Assembly (NCBI GenBank): GCA_018881555.1
Contig: JACAXG010000071.1
Location: 2,052,537 to 2,116,536 of the forward strand
DNA: 64,000 nucleotides
Reading direction: 5' to 3'
Source: Amblyornis subalaris
Taxonomy: Eukaryota > Chordata > Aves > Passeriformes > Ptilonorhynchidae
Shown: positions 43,150 to 53,504 of the stretch, in pieces
How the letters are laid out: every line of letters starts with the position of its first letter
How positions within the stretch are numbered: position 1 is the stretch's first letter
Notes under the pieces: model-generated
Databases searched by the model: none
Seen by the model: the letters and a program-made list of their open reading frames with translations, nothing else
What the model was told of the DNA's origin: nothing
Made by a program: the position numbers and the translations under genes

Positions 43150-43475
43150 CAGAGGAGAGGATGGCCGGCCCCGGGGCCGTGCAGGGAGCCCGGCAGCGAC
43201 CGGGGAGACCAGGCCGCGCCCCCCTGCCCTGGGACAGGCGGGGGGCCGGGGTCCCACCCTCCGCGGGNTGCCCAGCGCCTGTTCCCTTTGAAGTGGGCGA
43301 GCGGCGGAGCGGATTTGGCAGCTCGGCGCTTGTGCTGCGCGGCGGCCTCGGAACAAGGGGATTGGCTTCCCTCCCTCCGGCGCACGGCTCTCCCTCCCCT
43401 CCGCGCTCCCCGCCGAACGGCGGCCCAGCCGGCAAGCCCCGGCAATCTCCCGTCCCCCCCGGCCCAACCTCATTG
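43150..43475. promoter_or_regulatory. CpG island
   Basis: Dense CpG (GGCCGGCCCCGGGGCCG, GCGAGCGGCGGAGCGG, CGGCGGCCC). Frames on both strands are Ala/Arg/Pro-rich and match no known protein. It is followed by a candidate element, a CpG-island/CNE pairing seen repeatedly in this window. Confidence 0.6.
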
Positions 43476-43554
43476 TCCCCGGGAGATGCCTCCTTCCCCC
43501 CTCCCCAGCCTCTCCCTTCTCTTCCTGGCAAATTCTCCCCCTCCTCCTGGATCC

Positions 43555-43800
43555 AGCCGCTCTCATAATAGCATCCTTTTCATGGAGACAAATTGTCCAG
43601 CCGGGGGCTGCACCTGAGGGCTTTCGCCCTTTAACAAATAGCCTTTTAATTTTCTGCCAGAAGGGCATGGAGGGGGGGGGGGAGAGGGAAAAGGTGGGGG
43701 GCTGGAGAGGGGGTTGCACAGAGGAGAGAGAATCAATCAGACATCCATCTTCATCATTGCTGCCAAGGGACCGTTTGCACTGGCTGCATGCCCCTGGGGG
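43555..43800. promoter_or_regulatory. Candidate conserved element(s)
   Basis: CTCATAATAGCATCC, GGAGACAAATTGTCCAG, AATAGCCTTTTAATTTTCTG, then (after a G-run at 43671-43682) AATCAATCAGACATCC and CATCTTCATCATTGCTGCC. Confidence 0.4.
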
Positions 43801-44399
43801 AAGGTGGGGTGAAAAAGAGAAGAGGTTGGGGTGAGGGGGAGGCAGGAGGCGGCGAGGGGCTGGCGAGGGAGGGGGGGGGTGTCGCAGAGCTGCGCGGCTC
43901 CCAAAATCCGCACGGAATGGTTGCCCTCCGGAAAGGTAAACAGCAGCCCTCGGAGCCCAGGGAAGGGAGCAGGGGGTTGTTTTCCAGCTCTTACTCTGCT
44001 CTCAAAAGAGGCTGGGTCAAATCCANGAGTCAGTAGCTCTGGCACAGGGCAGAGCAGCGGCCGAGGGGAGCCAGCTCAGGCCATGGGAGGTCCCCATCCC
44101 TGTCCCCCTGGAAGCGGGGAACTCCAGGTGAGACGAAGAACAAAGAAACACGGGGAGAAGCTCCACCAGCACCTTCTCCTCCCGAGATGAGGTTATCACA
44201 GGCATCGTACGCAGCTTCTACAAGGCAGAGGGGCCAGAAGAGCTCGACATTCTCCCCTCCCTGGCGCCTGGACAGCGAGGAGGGAGCCAGCAGGTGAAAC
44301 CACCACATCACTCGCCTCTCCTCTCCTCCAGATTCTCTCCTGCAAAGGGATATCAAGCCACGGTATCAGCTTTAGCTGGAATCTGTCGCCTTTCCCACC
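43801..44399. other. G/A-rich then unique sequence
   Basis: 43800-43880 is G/A-rich with a G-run (43870-43878). No feature recognised in the remainder. Confidence 0.35.
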
Positions 44400-44419
44400 A
44401 AAAAAAAAAAAAAAAAAAA
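44400..44419. repeat. Poly-A run (about 20)
   Basis: Homopolymer at the left edge of a candidate enhancer; the upstream sequence shows no recognisable retroposon body. Confidence 0.95.
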
Positions 44420-44640
44420 TAAGCAAAGAGGTTAATTAGATGTTTGCAATCCAATTTACGTCTTGTTTGTGAAACCAGCATTTCAGCTGTAACCCAGCCC
44501 GGGAGCCCCCCGTGCCCTCGCTCTTTTGCTAAATTTATTTCACAGCTTTGCAGAACTGGCTCAGCCGGGTCAGAACTCTTCCATTATCATTTTATCGCTG
44601 CCTCTTACTCTGTAATTACAAGCTGCTTCCCTCGCCCCCT
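44420..44640. promoter_or_regulatory. Candidate conserved enhancer
   Basis: GCAAAGAGGTTAATTAGATG, TTTGCAATCCAATTTACG, TTGCTAAATTTATTTCACAG, TTCCATTATCATTTTATCGC and CTGTAATTACAAGC. N-free, unique. Confidence 0.5.
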
Positions 44641-46455
44641 CCCTCCTCTCCTTCCCCAGCCCCCTCCGAGCGCAAGGTGGGAGATGCTGGTCTGGCTTTA
44701 AGCTCCTTCTACGATTTGTCTCACCCACCGAGGCCGGGGACAGCTTGGCCCTGCTTGCGGCAGATAAGGCAGGGGAGGTGGCTGGGAAAGCAGGGGGAGG
44801 ACGCCGCTCTCCCGTCCCCCCCTCCCCAAGGATTAAAATATTCAGATGCACCGATGAATAGCAATGAGAGCTGGAAACGAAGGCCTGGAAAGTCGGTGTT
44901 GGAGAGGCTGGAGTCACGCTGGCGGGAAGGAGATGAGCTGCAGGGTCCTGGAAGTCTGTGGCACATCCCCTCGTGTGTCCTGGCCTGACCCTCATCTGCT
45001 CCCAGACACCCACTGGGAGGGCACTGGTTGGCATGGGCCAGAATGGTGCCGGGAGAGACACACAGAGCTGCCCAGAACTCCCAGCTATGCCCTGTGGAAG
45101 TGTGAGGAAAGGCTGTGGGAGCCATGCTGGCCAACATTCCCAGCACACTCCGGCGGGAGGGAAGGGTCCTTGAGGAACATCTTGGATGAACGTCCTGCAG
45201 AGCCAGGAACCAGCATCTCCCTGGGCTTCCAGCAGCTCCACTGTGCACNCAGCGATGGGGACTCGAGTCCCAGGGCCGGCAGTGCCACCAGAGGACAGTC
45301 CCCAGCCAGCAGGGTGACTGCCTGCTGGGCCCCATGTGGAGATCCAGGACAAATGGAGCAGCAGCAGGATCCCCACACCGAGTACCCTCTCCCCCAGCCC
45401 CCCTTGGCATCATATCCCATCCCCTCCCAAAGCCCCAGGCTCCTCCACCCCCAGCAGGGGGAAGGGGCCACATCCTCAGCAGGGAAGGACCACGTCCTCC
45501 TGCCTGAACTCAGTCTGAAGGACTTCCCTGAGAAAGTTCAGGGGGAGGAAGTGACAGGCAGAGGGATGCCCGCACCTCAGGGCTCTGTAACATCTTGGCT
45601 GCGTGGATAAAACATCACAGGACGCAAAAANTGAGTTTGGGAGGGAGGTGGCCCCCGTTCCTGCCCTGGGAGAAAGAGCCACTGCCTTGCTGCGTGGACN
45701 AGGCCTGGATGCAGCTGGACACAGCCAGCAGGGCCCTGCTTTGTTGCAAAATTTGGCTTCCTTTCAGTCACCTGTGAGCATGAATGAGACAAGAACTTGC
45801 AGGCAGCATGAATACACACACACACAGGGCCAGCTCAATTGCCCATGAGAAGGTTCATGTAATTAACAGGCAGCCAGCTTTTCTTTCATGTCACAAAGAA
45901 AGGATGGGGAGGGGGGGTGTTTTTCCGTACCCATCCCCTGAGAGCAAGTTCCAGCAGGACTGTTCACAGGAGCAGGGACCACGGCACAGTCTGTGACCAG
46001 GAGCACAGGCAGGGATGGGCCACAAGCCCCTTTGCCCAGCCCTGATTCCCCTTCGTGCACAAACTGGGTCCCTTCCCATCCCTGGGGGAGGTAAAGCCTT
46101 TCCTCTGCTAAACCCACGGTGNGGGGAGCCCCTGTTTGCTGAACAGGGCACAGGGATGGACCTTTCTCCTGTGCAATCCCCCACCGTGTACTGGAATCCC
46201 CCAAGACCGCTGGGGACAGCGTTTAACTCGTGTCCATCGCACACCCACGCCGCCAACACTCACACCCCNGACCCCAGAGCACGCCTGGCTCTGCCCGTGT
46301 CGTTCACCCCACAGCCACACAACCGGCACCAAGCACAAAGCCACCTCCGTCCCTCCCTAAAACAAAGATCGGAGCCCCTGCTCGGAGCTGAGGATGCCGC
46401 CCCCTCCCGCCGCTGCTGGAGGAACATTAAACCCCCATTAACCTGGGGTTGTTGT
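44641..46455. other. Unique sequence, no supported feature
   Basis: A short AT-rich string at 44832-44880 (GATTAAAATATTCAGATGC, ATGAATAGCAATGAGAGC) may be conserved. (CA)n of about 14 bp near 45813-45828. G-run at 45911-45917. No exon or mobile element recognised. Confidence 0.35.
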
Positions 46456-46800
46456 TAATCACGCACCGTGTCCCGGTGGGGACAGCCCCGACGTGCGAGT
46501 GCCCGGGCTGCCCCGGCTCCCCCGGCCCGGCCGCGGGTGACACGGGGGAAGGTGGGGTCGGTTCGTAGCCGTGCGGGCGCTCCGGCTCCGGATAATGAAT
46601 CTCCTGCGGGAAAGCTTCGCCGAGATTGGAAATCATGGCCCCGAGGCGAGGCAGGCCCCGAGGCGAGGCAGGGCCCGGGCTGCAGACGCCTCTCGCCCCG
46701 CGGAGGATAATCCCCTTTGTGGCCGGGCCGAGGGCGAGGCGAGCAAACCGCGATTCATCATCCGCTGGAACGGCATCCATCCTCGGCAGGAAGAATTCCC
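46456..46800. promoter_or_regulatory. CpG island with 17-bp duplication
   Basis: CpG-dense. GGCCCCGAGGCGAGGCA at 46637-46653 is repeated exactly at 46654-46670. Embedded complex strings (CCGGATAATGAATCTCC, GGATAATCCCCTTTGTGG, CGCGATTCATCATCCGC) suggest conserved sub-elements. Frames over it look unrelated to any known protein. Confidence 0.5.
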
Positions 46801-46994
46801 GTCCTGCTGCCGAGCGCACCNCACGGGAGGCAGAGAGCCCAGGCCCAAATCAACCCTGGAGCTCAGGACATGGTCACTTTGGAGACCTCCCAGGACACGG
46901 AGGGGACATCTTTGGGACACACCGGGCGGGTTAATGCCAGGACAGCAGAGGCTCTGCCCGCACGTGTGCATGGAGGCTGAAGCCCCATCAAGCC
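46801..46994. other. Unique GC-rich sequence
   Basis: No feature recognised between the CpG island and the next AT-rich element; one N at 46821. Confidence 0.3.
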
Positions 46995-47155
46995 CTCACA
47001 GCTCCGTGATATTAAAGCTTTCCCCTCATGCATAGAAGCAGGCAGGGGGGCTAATTGCTTCTTATGACACTATAATGGTAGGACTATTTACACTAGATTA
47101 AAATCCAATTCATAATGAGGTGTAATAACTTCGCAAATGCCAGGATTTGTCAAAG
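46995..47155. promoter_or_regulatory. Candidate conserved enhancer
   Basis: GTGATATTAAAGC, GGGGCTAATTGCTTCTTATG, ACACTATAATGG, CTATTTACACTAGATTAAAA, CCAATTCATAATGAGGTGTA with ATAAC, and TTTGTCAAAGG. N-free, sharply bounded by GC-rich sequence on the right. Confidence 0.5.
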
Positions 47156-47159
47156 GGTG

Positions 47160-49335
47160 AGGAGCGCCGCCGAGACGGAGCTGAGCGGCCTCGGACACGG
47201 GGCCCGAGCCTTGGCGTGGGAGGAAGGGGCTCTTGGCAGAGCGAGGGTGGGGTTTGGTTGGATTCTTCCTCTTTGGTTGCTTCTTCCATAGGTGAGGCAA
47301 GGATGGTGAGAGTGAGCACGGCCCTGGAACAGCTTTACAGCCACGTGGGCAAGGGCAGTGCCCAGAGGAAGGGGCCCTGCACGGTGCCTGGAGNAGGTGA
47401 ACTGTGTATGGACAAGTGGTTGGATCATCCACACAGCTGCTTGGGCTCTACCTCTGAATGTCAGGAACGGAGCTCCGTCCNCAGGGAAGTTTTGTTCCAG
47501 GTGCAGATAACCCAAAGTCATCCGGTCGCGTTGGAATCCGCCAGGTACCAGGGGTGCCGAGGCAGCCTCCGGACCAGGATCAAGCTCTCCCGTGGAAAAC
47601 CTCCCTTGCTGGATGTCACACACNCTGCCACATCACCAGAAACTCACCCTCCCTGCCCAGTGGCACGGTGACCCTTCCCACTGACCCCAGCCCCATCCCA
47701 CCACCCCTCCAAGGACAAGAACTGCCATCTCCCCCCGCGGGGTGCCCCTGCAGTGAGGGGGGATTTTCATCCCGCAGGAAGGCGAGGGCTGAGACTGGAT
47801 CCAGCTTGGATTTGCTCCCTGCCTCCATCCCATGTTTACGGATGTGACCTTGAATGAGCCCAGCAACACATCACTCCTGACGCCTTCCAAAGAGGTATTT
47901 ATTTATTCCCTGCCAATGACATGGACTGATGGTGCCCTCGGAATTTCAAATAGGACTCGGCTCTGTTGTCATAGTCTGGGTGGCTCTGCTGCAAAACAGG
48001 GAGGAAAGAGCCCAAGAAGCTTCGTTTACAAAGGGAACATTGCTCCCCGGATCCCAGGGCTCAGTGAGATTCCTGCATCCCACTGAGTGGGATCAGTGAA
48101 GGAGGTGTCCCGTGGTCGCAGAGGTCCTCTGGTGGATGCCAGCACCAGAGAGTGCTCCAAAGGACTTGCCATNGTCACCAGAGAGGGAACTACAGAAGAC
48201 AACAAGTGCCAGGCTAAGTGGAGCTGGAGGGGGTGCTCAGGTAAGTGTGAGTCCCTACGTGCCAACGTGACTCTCTCTCCCNGTGTCACCAGGCTCTCCA
48301 AGCCTTCCCACATCTCTGTTTGTGTCCAAAACCAGACATCTGCTAAAAAAAGCTGATGGAAAACCCTCCAGCAAACCAGTTCTTCAGCACATAATGCTGG
48401 GAATTTGTCAGTCACCCTGCTGGGCACTCAGGACCCCCAGTTTGTGGCTGCTGGGTCGCACACACCGAGGACAAGGAGAGCTGGAGGGAATATTGATTTC
48501 CTAAAGGGTGAGGCCCTCTCCTCTATATCAACTCTTCCTCAGTGAGATCACTGGAACAGCCACCCTGTGCACAGGAACATGGGAGGAACATTAAGTTATA
48601 AAAATAGCAAATACCTTAACACACCCTGTGCTCGGAAGAAAATCGGCTGAGCCTCAGATACATCAAAGGCANACTGAATTGTGCCAAACTCACATTCCCG
48701 TCAGCAAAGGGCTCTTCCTGCCTCCATGTAGCATTCTCCCTGCTGTCCGAGATGAGGATGTCCCTAAAGTCCCATCACCAGGGCACAGCAAACCCCATCC
48801 CATCCTCTCCTGGAACAGGAGCAAGCCCACGGCAGCAGGCGAGCCAGGCGGTGTCACCGGACAGGTCCCTGGTGACAAAGACAGGTCCAAGGCGGGGAGT
48901 CAGCCCGTGGGTTGGGATGTACACCGAGAGTGTCCACGGCCAGGCACGGACAGGGCAGGAGCAGGCACACCTAGAGCAAAGCTCAGGAAGATGGGTGTAT
49001 AAATATGCTCAAGCTCTAAAGGAGGAGACCTCGAGGAGCCTGGCGTCTCCAGCCCGATAGATGGAACGAGGCCCTGGAATAGTTTTGACACCATGGCACC
49101 TCCAGCATCACTCCAAGAGGCTCCTTGGCCAGAGCCTGAACCAATTATCCTCTGGCACACGCGGTGCCCTTCAACTCAGCAGCGCTGAAAAGAAAAACAG
49201 TTTTCCCCCGTTCTGTTTTTGTTTGNGAGAGGGAGAGCGAGCGGGAGCGGGCGGCGGAGCAGAAAGGGACAGAGGGGATGGCACTGCATCCCAATTGGAA
49301 AGAGCCAGTGGCCACTGCCCAAGTGAAATTCCAGC
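47160..49335. other. Unique sequence, minor AT-rich patches
   Basis: 47885-47960 (GAGGTATTTATTTATTCCC, GGAATTTCAAATAGG) and 48590-48625 (TTAAGTTATAAAAATAGC) are the only compositional anomalies. No exon, CpG island or CR1 recognised; about ten isolated Ns. Confidence 0.35.
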
Positions 49336-49578
49336 TTTATGACATAATGGGCTTTTTCTAACCAGNGCTTGCTATTAACTTCAGCCCTGGCTTAAACCCC
49401 CTGGCCTCGGGCGCGAGCGAAGCAGAGCTCACACACTGTAAATGTTAATACTGCTTTAGCACTGTAATAAGCTAAAAGGTGGATGCAAGATCTGGCGCAT
49501 TAATTCCTTTTTTCATCTTTTTAGCACATTTCAGGGTAATATGAATAATAAATATTTGAGCTCATGAAGGTTAACGGA
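49336..49578. promoter_or_regulatory. Candidate conserved enhancer
   Basis: TTATGACATAATGGGC, GCTATTAACTTCAGCC, CACTGTAAATGTTAATACTG, GCACTGTAATAAGC, GCGCATTAATTCC and GGTAATATGAATAATAAATA with TTTGAGC. One N at 49366. Confidence 0.45.
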
Positions 49579-49579
49579 T

Positions 49580-50855
49580 GGATAACCCTGGAGACTGGGA
49601 CTCCCCGGGTGGGAAGGCGGCAGCTCCTTCCACATGTCGGTGTCTCCAGCAGCCATCCAGGGAATTTGCCTCCTCCCGAGAAGTCGGGAGTTGCTTCTTG
49701 GCAGGGAGATGTTTGACATCAAAAACCTGTTGCCCGGCACACTTGTTCNCACTTCAAATATTCGGGCTGGTGAATGAGTAGAGGTGGATGTTTCCAAGCA
49801 TTATGGGACAAAGCCGTGGAAAGAGGGAAGACGCCTCCATCCCGGCAAAAACTCTGTTTCCGTGGAAAAAGAGCCAGGTTTGGTCAGCAAAGGGCTCTCA
49901 GAGCTTTTTAGGCATCTAATTCCTCCTGCAAGCAGGTCTAGGTTGACNCAGCCTCAGGTTTGGTGGCAGAGCAAGGGAGCTGAGCTTTCACCTCCAGAGT
50001 TTTAAAGTCCAGTTGAGGGCATGTTCTAAAGGCAGGGCATTGCATGGACCTGACCCAGACGTCGTCCTCAGCCCTGAGGCTCCTGGCCTGGCCTTGTTTT
50101 GCAGGTGCTGGGTCTAAATTACAGGACCCCAGCTCACCCCAGAGCCATGTGGGCTTCCGGGAAAGGGAAGCCTAGAAGGGATGTGGAAAATCTCCCGATC
50201 CAGCAAGGCAGGAATCCTAAACAAGGACTGTGTCAGCAGAGAAAGGGTGGGTCTGGTGACCCAGGGAAGGGTTGGAATCCTGTTTGCTGGGAGAGCAAAC
50301 AGTGGAACACGAGAATTCCCATTGCTCACCTATCCAAGGAGACCTCCAGGTGGTAGCACTTGCTGGGAGAAAAGGGCTTGGGATGAACATGAGTGTGATC
50401 CCCTGGGATGGAAAACGTGGGAATTGCCCAGATTTCATCTGCTGTTACAGCTTTGTCTTCTCGATCCACATGGTTCAGACAATGCCTGAGACTGCTGGAT
50501 CTGCCAAGCAAGACATCTCGCTGGGAAAGCCCCGAATTCCAGCAGAAATCCTACTGCCGCTTTCCTCTGCGGTCCGAGGCTGGTGGGCACCAGCACTGTG
50601 GGACACTGGGACAGCCAGGGCACATCTGTCACTGGAGGTCAAGTCGCAGGAGAAAGGTCCTGACCGTGCAACAAACCCAGCGCAGGGCCACAATCCCCAC
50701 CCTGCCCCTGCCAGGGTGGTCCAGGAGCTGCTGGTGGGGCAGAGATGCTGCACCCCCCGCTCAGATCCCTGATACTCCCACCCCGACCAGTGCTGCAGGA
50801 AACGGCTGGGCAAAGAGCACTGGGCTTGTGCCGCTCAGGGAGGACAGCCGGGGAC
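49580..50855. other. Unique sequence, no supported feature
   Basis: Mixed composition, two Ns near 49748 and 49948. A 350-codon frame starting at 50408 runs into the CpG island and has no recognisable domain. Confidence 0.35.
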
Positions 50856-50859
50856 ACAG

Positions 50860-51312
50860 GGCGACCGCGGGCCTGGCCGAGGACACGGGAAGGGCAGGCT
50901 GGAGGAGCCCTGCTGGACGGAGAGGGGAGCGGGGGCCACGGGGTGACTGCTGCCCACCTCTGCGACCCTCATCGGGGATCAGCCCCCGGAAACAGAGGGC
51001 TGGGGAGCACCGGTGCCCAGGGCATGTGGAGCCGGGGGGGCGGCGAGCGCTGCCCGCCCCTCCCCGCGCCCGCCGCCGCGCGCGCTGCCGTTTGCGCGCT
51101 CCCGTTTGCGCGCTCCGCGCCCGCCGCGGCTGCGCGTCCGCATCCAGCGGCGCGTCCCGACGCGGGGAGCGGGAGCTGCCCCCCGCCCTTCGGGGTGCGG
51201 GCCCGGGTGCCGTGCGAGGGCGGCGAGGCGCCCCCCGCCCCGCAGCCCCCCCCCCCCCGCCCCCCGGCCGCCTTGCGCTGCGCTGCGCTCGCCGCGGCGT
51301 GACCGCCGAGCC
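50860..51312. promoter_or_regulatory. CpG island
   Basis: CpG-dense, most strongly 51030-51310 (GCGCCCGCCGCCGCGCGCGC, CGTTTGCGCGCTCCGCGCCC), with a C-run at 51248-51259. Immediately followed by a candidate enhancer. Confidence 0.6.
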
Positions 51313-51439
51313 CCCCCTCCCCTGGCGATCCTTGGGGGATATCAAGGGCAAGGAAGAGAAGGGTTACCTGGAGGAAAGGGTTGCTAAGCAACCCCTCCCC
51401 CCGACCCCCCCCCACAGCACCGCAAACCCAAAACTCGTT

Positions 51440-51650
51440 CCAGGCCTGCAACCAGATTAGCATATTAATGAGGCTGTAATTTCCCCGGAATTGTCTGCAC
51501 GTCTATGCCCGCTCACAGCACACTGGCCCAGGAGTTTGCTATGCAAATAAACTGGTTTTACAGGCTGTGGCTTAATTAACTCATCAAGTTCATCTTCCTA
51601 ACAAAAAAGGCAGACTAACTGCGGATTAATGGACCTGTGTTTGCTCTTCT
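51440..51650. promoter_or_regulatory. Candidate conserved enhancer with POU octamer
   Basis: CCAGATTAGCATATTAATGA at 51453, GGCTGTAATTTCC, a perfect octamer ATGCAAAT at 51541-51548 followed by AAACTGG, the palindrome TTAATTAA (51572-51579), CATCAAGTTCATC and GCGGATTAATGG. No N for over 800 bp around it. Confidence 0.5.
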
Positions 51651-52744
51651 TTCTCTCCCCCTCTCACCCACTCCCTCCCGGAGGCACTGCCTCCCTCCAG
51701 ACCCTTCCTTCCCCGGCCACTCCAGCCTCAGTGCTGGGGAGATCCGCCAGCCTCACAAGGAGATAAATCCTGGGAAAAGAGATTGGGGGGGGCGGGGGAG
51801 CGGGGGGGGGGAAGGAATCTTAATACCGCTTCCAGCAGAGTCGGGGAGGTTTCCTCATCGACTTCAAGGGGAATAAGATGGATCAGGCCTCGAGGATGGC
51901 AATTACGCCTTCAGTCGGAGCTGGCAGGTGACCACTTATGAGAAGGAGGTGGCACATGGTGACACTGCCTCTTTAAGATGGTTGTCTCCGTGCGGATCAG
52001 GGGTCGGGGATTTTGGGGAGGCGGATTAAGGCACCGTTTCTAGGGGAGCTCCGGCAATCCCGCTCCTTCCCTAACGGTGCGGGGTCAGAGCAGGCGAGAG
52101 GCATGCTCTCCCTCCTGGGTTAATTAGAAAGGCCCTTCCNGCCTGCATCCCGTGCCCGGGGACAGGGTGGCTTTTGAAAACGACCCCAAAAAAGAAGTAA
52201 GTATAAGGATTTGCAGAGTCACCGAGGGAAAGTTCACGTGGCCAAAAGTCTGTGTTCGACAGCAGATCCCCAGACTGGGGAGCTTCCTTCGAACATTGAC
52301 ATCATTATGGGTTCACCTCCCCTTCCCTACTTTTCCCTTACCCTCTTCCCTCCCTGGGAAGAAGGAGGCAGTTTCCTNTGGGACCTGGATGGGGTGCAGA
52401 CGTGCCCCCATTGCTCCCACCTAGGCTGGAAGCAGGAGGAGCTGGCTGGGAGTGCTCAGCCCCCGGGCTGTGTGGGGAGTGACTCCGCGTGGAGATGAAA
52501 TGCCTGAGCNTATATTTTCCCCTTTAATTCCGGTTGTATTGTTAGTTAATTGTAGCTTGACCTCCAGGGAGGTTTTCCACGGCTCGGAAGGTGGCCTGGG
52601 ATACTGAATTCAGAGCCCAGGGTGGGAATGGTTGCTTTGACATTTGCCACATGGATTGTGGCAGCCCAGTGCACAGAGCCCTGAGGAGTGGAGGGCCCAG
52701 ATCCCCAAAAAGGCAGTGGGAAACTGAGGAGCAGCAAAGTGTCT
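51651..52744. other. Unique sequence with G-tract
   Basis: G-rich tract at 51786-51812. 51885-51985 (GGCAATTACGCCTTCAG, GACCACTTATGAG, TCTTTAAGATGG) might be conserved. TTAATTCCGGTTGTATTGTTAGTTAATTG near 52524-52552. Otherwise nothing. Confidence 0.35.
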
Positions 52745-53024
52745 GCAGGAAGAGGGTCAGAGCATGGACCGGGCTCTTCTCAGCAGTGCCAAGAGGTAGG
52801 ACAAGAGGAATGGGCAGAAAGTGATGCCCAGGGAGTTCCAGCTGAACATGAGGAAGAACTTCTTTGCTGTGACCAAGCACCAGAAGCTGTCCAGGGAGGG
52901 TGTGGAGTCTCCCTCATTGGAGATATTCCAAAACTGTCTGGACACAATCCTGTGGAGCAGGGAGGTTGGAGCAGGTGACCCACTGTGGTCCCTTCCAGCC
53001 TGACCCTTTCTGTGACTCTGTGGT
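52745..53024 (+). mobile_element. CR1 LINE 3' end
   Basis: GGGCTCTTCTCAGCAGTGCC, GGTAGGACAAGAGGAATGGG, GAACATGAGGAAGAACTTCT, GGTGTGGAGTCTCCCTCATT, GGAGATATTCCAAAACTGTC, TGGAGCAGGGAGGTTGGAGC, TCCCTTCCAGCCTGACCC and TTCTGTGACTCTGTGG follow CR1 in order. Same broad type as the copy at 28400-28645, opposite orientation. Confidence 0.93.
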
Positions 53025-53439
53025 GACCCCGTGGCCATCCGGCTTGGGCCCTTGGCTTCCCACCCGTGGTAGCCACAGCAGATCTCTGTAGCCACGCTTC
53101 CACAGCCCCTCCCTCGCTCTCACACCACTGGGATCTGTCCCGTGGAATCACCCACGGCTTTGTGGGGTGGGAAGGGGCTGGTTCCCAGCCAGCTGAGCTT
53201 CCAAAGACCTTCCAGCTGCTCTGTGTGTTCAGCTCTGCAACTTCTCCTCGGGAAAGCTCTGCAGAGGTTCACACCTCCCTTGATGGTTTGGAAGCATTCA
53301 AATCACACTAAGATGAACCCTTCCTCTTCCAGCTACAGCCACTTTGGAGTGGACTCCAGCTGAGGTTTTCTTGCTAAAGTTGGTTTAGACTGGACGAAGT
53401 CCTTGAAAAAAATGTACTCAAAAGCTTCTCTGCATTCCC
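53025..53439. other. Unique sequence between two CR1 remnants
   Basis: Nothing recognised. Confidence 0.3.
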
Positions 53440-53504
53440 AGGGAAATGGACTGGCAGACCTGAAAGGTCTTTTCCGTCTCTAATTTCTGTGGTTGTGTGA
53501 TTCA
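53440..53504 (+). mobile_element. Possible old CR1 3' terminus
   Basis: GGCAGACCTGAAAGGTCTTT, TCCGTCTCTAATTTCTGTGG and TTGTGTGATTC are compatible with a strongly diverged CR1 end (GATGACCTCAAAGGTCCCTT, CCAACCTAAATTATTC). Short; could be coincidence. Confidence 0.4.

Noticed and set aside
42697..43719. Minus-strand 340-codon frame
   Set aside because: Spans a CpG island and contains several Ns; overlapping frames on the opposite strand; no domain.
50408..51460. Plus-strand 350-codon frame
   Set aside because: Extends from unique sequence into a CpG island; Pro/Arg/Ala-rich, no domain, and opposite-strand frames of similar size.
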